7,732 nucleotides of DNA from a bacterium (GTDB lineage: Bacteria; Ratteibacteria; UBA8468; B48-G9; JAFGKM01): assembly GCA_035371905.1 (NCBI GenBank), contig DAORXQ010000081.1, positions 1 through 7,732 of the forward strand. The letters run 5' to 3'. Position 1 is the stretch's first letter; each line of letters begins with the position of its first letter. The translations under genes were made by a program, and so were the position numbers. Shown piece after piece: positions 7,248 through 7,732 of the stretch. Under the pieces are notes generated by a model that saw nothing but the letters and a program-made list of their open reading frames with translations, was not told the DNA's origin and made no database searches.

Positions 7248-7256
7248 TTTTGTCAA
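7228..7256 (-). promoter_or_regulatory. Sigma70-type promoter of the wzm operon
   Basis: On the minus strand a perfect -35 TTGACA is at 7256-7251. A 17-base spacer follows, then TAAAAT (five of six consensus bases) at 7233-7228. Only 12 bases separate the -10 from the wzm ATG, so transcription would start about five bases before the ATG. This gives a near-leaderless mRNA. All operon genes downstream follow without another obvious gap. The match was found by eye; AT-rich DNA gives many -10-like hits, but the exact TTGACA and ideal spacing make this one stand out. Confidence 0.75.
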
Positions 7257-7262
7257 GAAATT

Positions 7263-7445
7263 TTAATCTTTTATAATTTTAAACTTTTTTAAATATTTCA
7301 ATCTTTCTGCCAGTTGGAAGGAGAGTTTTAATTTTTTTTCAAATGGAAGATTAACAAATTCTTTTCTACATTTTTCTTTAAATTTGAATATTTTTTCTCT
7401 GTATTTTTCTAAATCCATTCTGTTTTTTATAATCTTATTTTCCAT
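7263..7445 (-). CDS. Small charged partner protein of the nucleotidyltransferase
   Basis: This 60-residue, lysine- and glutamate-rich protein is predicted to be almost all helix. Its only recognisable block is KEFVNLPFEKKLKLSFQLAE (29-48). The pattern LPFE-K---L--L----- is familiar from short proteins encoded just after AbiEii/MNT-like nucleotidyltransferases in many bacteria. Its ATG lies within the end of the upstream gene (11-base overlap, different frame) and has no Shine-Dalgarno, so it is probably made by coupled translation. In comparable pairs one member is proposed to act as toxin and the other as antitoxin, but the direction cannot be told here. It is separated from the polysaccharide operon by a 47-base gap holding that operon's promoter. 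The protein is short, so the call depends largely on the context. Confidence 0.65.
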   Translation of the reverse strand: MENKIIKNRMDLEKYREKIFKFKEKCRKEFVNLPFEKKLKLSFQLAERLKYLKKFKIIKD

Positions 7446-7731
7446 AGTATTTTTCTATAAACTCATTAAATTTTTCATATAAATTATATCTTTTCAGAAT
7501 ATCAAAAAGAACTTTTTTATCTATCTTGGATTGCTCAATCAATTTTATAATTTTTTCTCTATCTTTTGGTCTAAAAACATCCAAAAATATTGCTATCAAG
7601 TATTCCGCCTTTAAAATTTTAATTTCTATATTCTTAAATTTAACTTTTACTGAATTTTCTATCGCTTCTTTTTCTAAATCTTTACTTGCTGGAATAAATT
7701 GAACAGGAATTTTATTTATTAAAATATATTC
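7435..7731 (-). CDS. Nucleotidyltransferase-like protein (AbiEii/MNT type), C-terminal part only
   Basis: The frame is open from the window edge to TAA at 7437-7435, giving 98 residues, with the start outside the window. It reads EYILINKIPVQFIPASKDLE, then AIENSVKVKFKNIEIKILKAEYLIAIFL, then DVFRPKDREKIIKLIEQSKID and LKRYNLYEKFNEF. The order 'VQFIPA, acidic helix, beta hairpin, KAEYLIAI, RPKDRE, helical end with KRYNL' matches the C-terminal half of nucleotidyltransferase-fold proteins annotated as AbiEii/AbiGii-like or related. The catalytic GS and D-x-D motifs would lie upstream and cannot be checked, so activity is unproven. Known relatives transfer nucleotides to tRNA or to a partner protein in toxin-antitoxin or phage-defence pairs. 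It overlaps the small gene behind it by 11 bases. Confidence 0.7.
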   Translation of the reverse strand, partial: EYILINKIPVQFIPASKDLEKEAIENSVKVKFKNIEIKILKAEYLIAIFLDVFRPKDREKIIKLIEQSKIDKKVLFDILKRYNLYEKFNEFIEKYYGK

Positions 7732-7732
7732 T

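Overview
The window is very AT-rich (A/T-run-filled, lysine/isoleucine/phenylalanine-rich proteins) and every supported gene lies on the minus strand, so it reads from right to left. The gene content points to a Gram-negative-type bacterium: it has a Wzm/Wzt ABC exporter for a lipid-linked polysaccharide and a heptose-7-phosphate kinase homologue. The lineage cannot be fixed from the sequence. The AT richness and the nucleotidyltransferase/small-protein pair resemble uncultured or thermophilic bacteria, but that is an impression, not a measurement.

Right edge (7263-7732): the C-terminal part of a nucleotidyltransferase-like protein overlaps by 11 bases a 60-residue highly charged partner. This looks like an MNT/AbiEii-type two-gene module and seems unrelated to the operon that follows.

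Between 7216 and 7262 there is a near-consensus sigma70 promoter (TTGACA, 17 bp, TAAAAT), with an 11-bp inverted repeat over its spacer and -10 side. Its predicted start leaves only about 5 bases before the first ATG.

7215 to the left edge is one tightly packed operon: wzm permease, wzt ATPase with a C-terminal glycan-binding-type domain, a GT2-like glycosyltransferase with an extra C-terminal domain, a CgeB-like glycosyltransferase, a membrane GT39/PMT-type glycosyltransferase, and an HddA-type GHMP kinase. Another gene begins in the last five bases behind a strong Shine-Dalgarno. Junctions range from a 7-base overlap to an 8-base gap. Together the genes suggest synthesis, assembly and export of a surface polysaccharide (O-antigen-like), possibly containing D-glycero-D-manno-heptose.

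The main anomaly is in the CgeB-like glycosyltransferase. Its frame runs open from an ATG at 3667, one base after the previous stop, to 2426, apart from a single in-frame TAA at 3518-3520. The flanking residues on both sides look like normal coding sequence. A downstream ATG at 3463 has a plausible Shine-Dalgarno and could restart translation. No RNA gene, CRISPR array, insertion sequence or clearly novel multi-gene system was seen.
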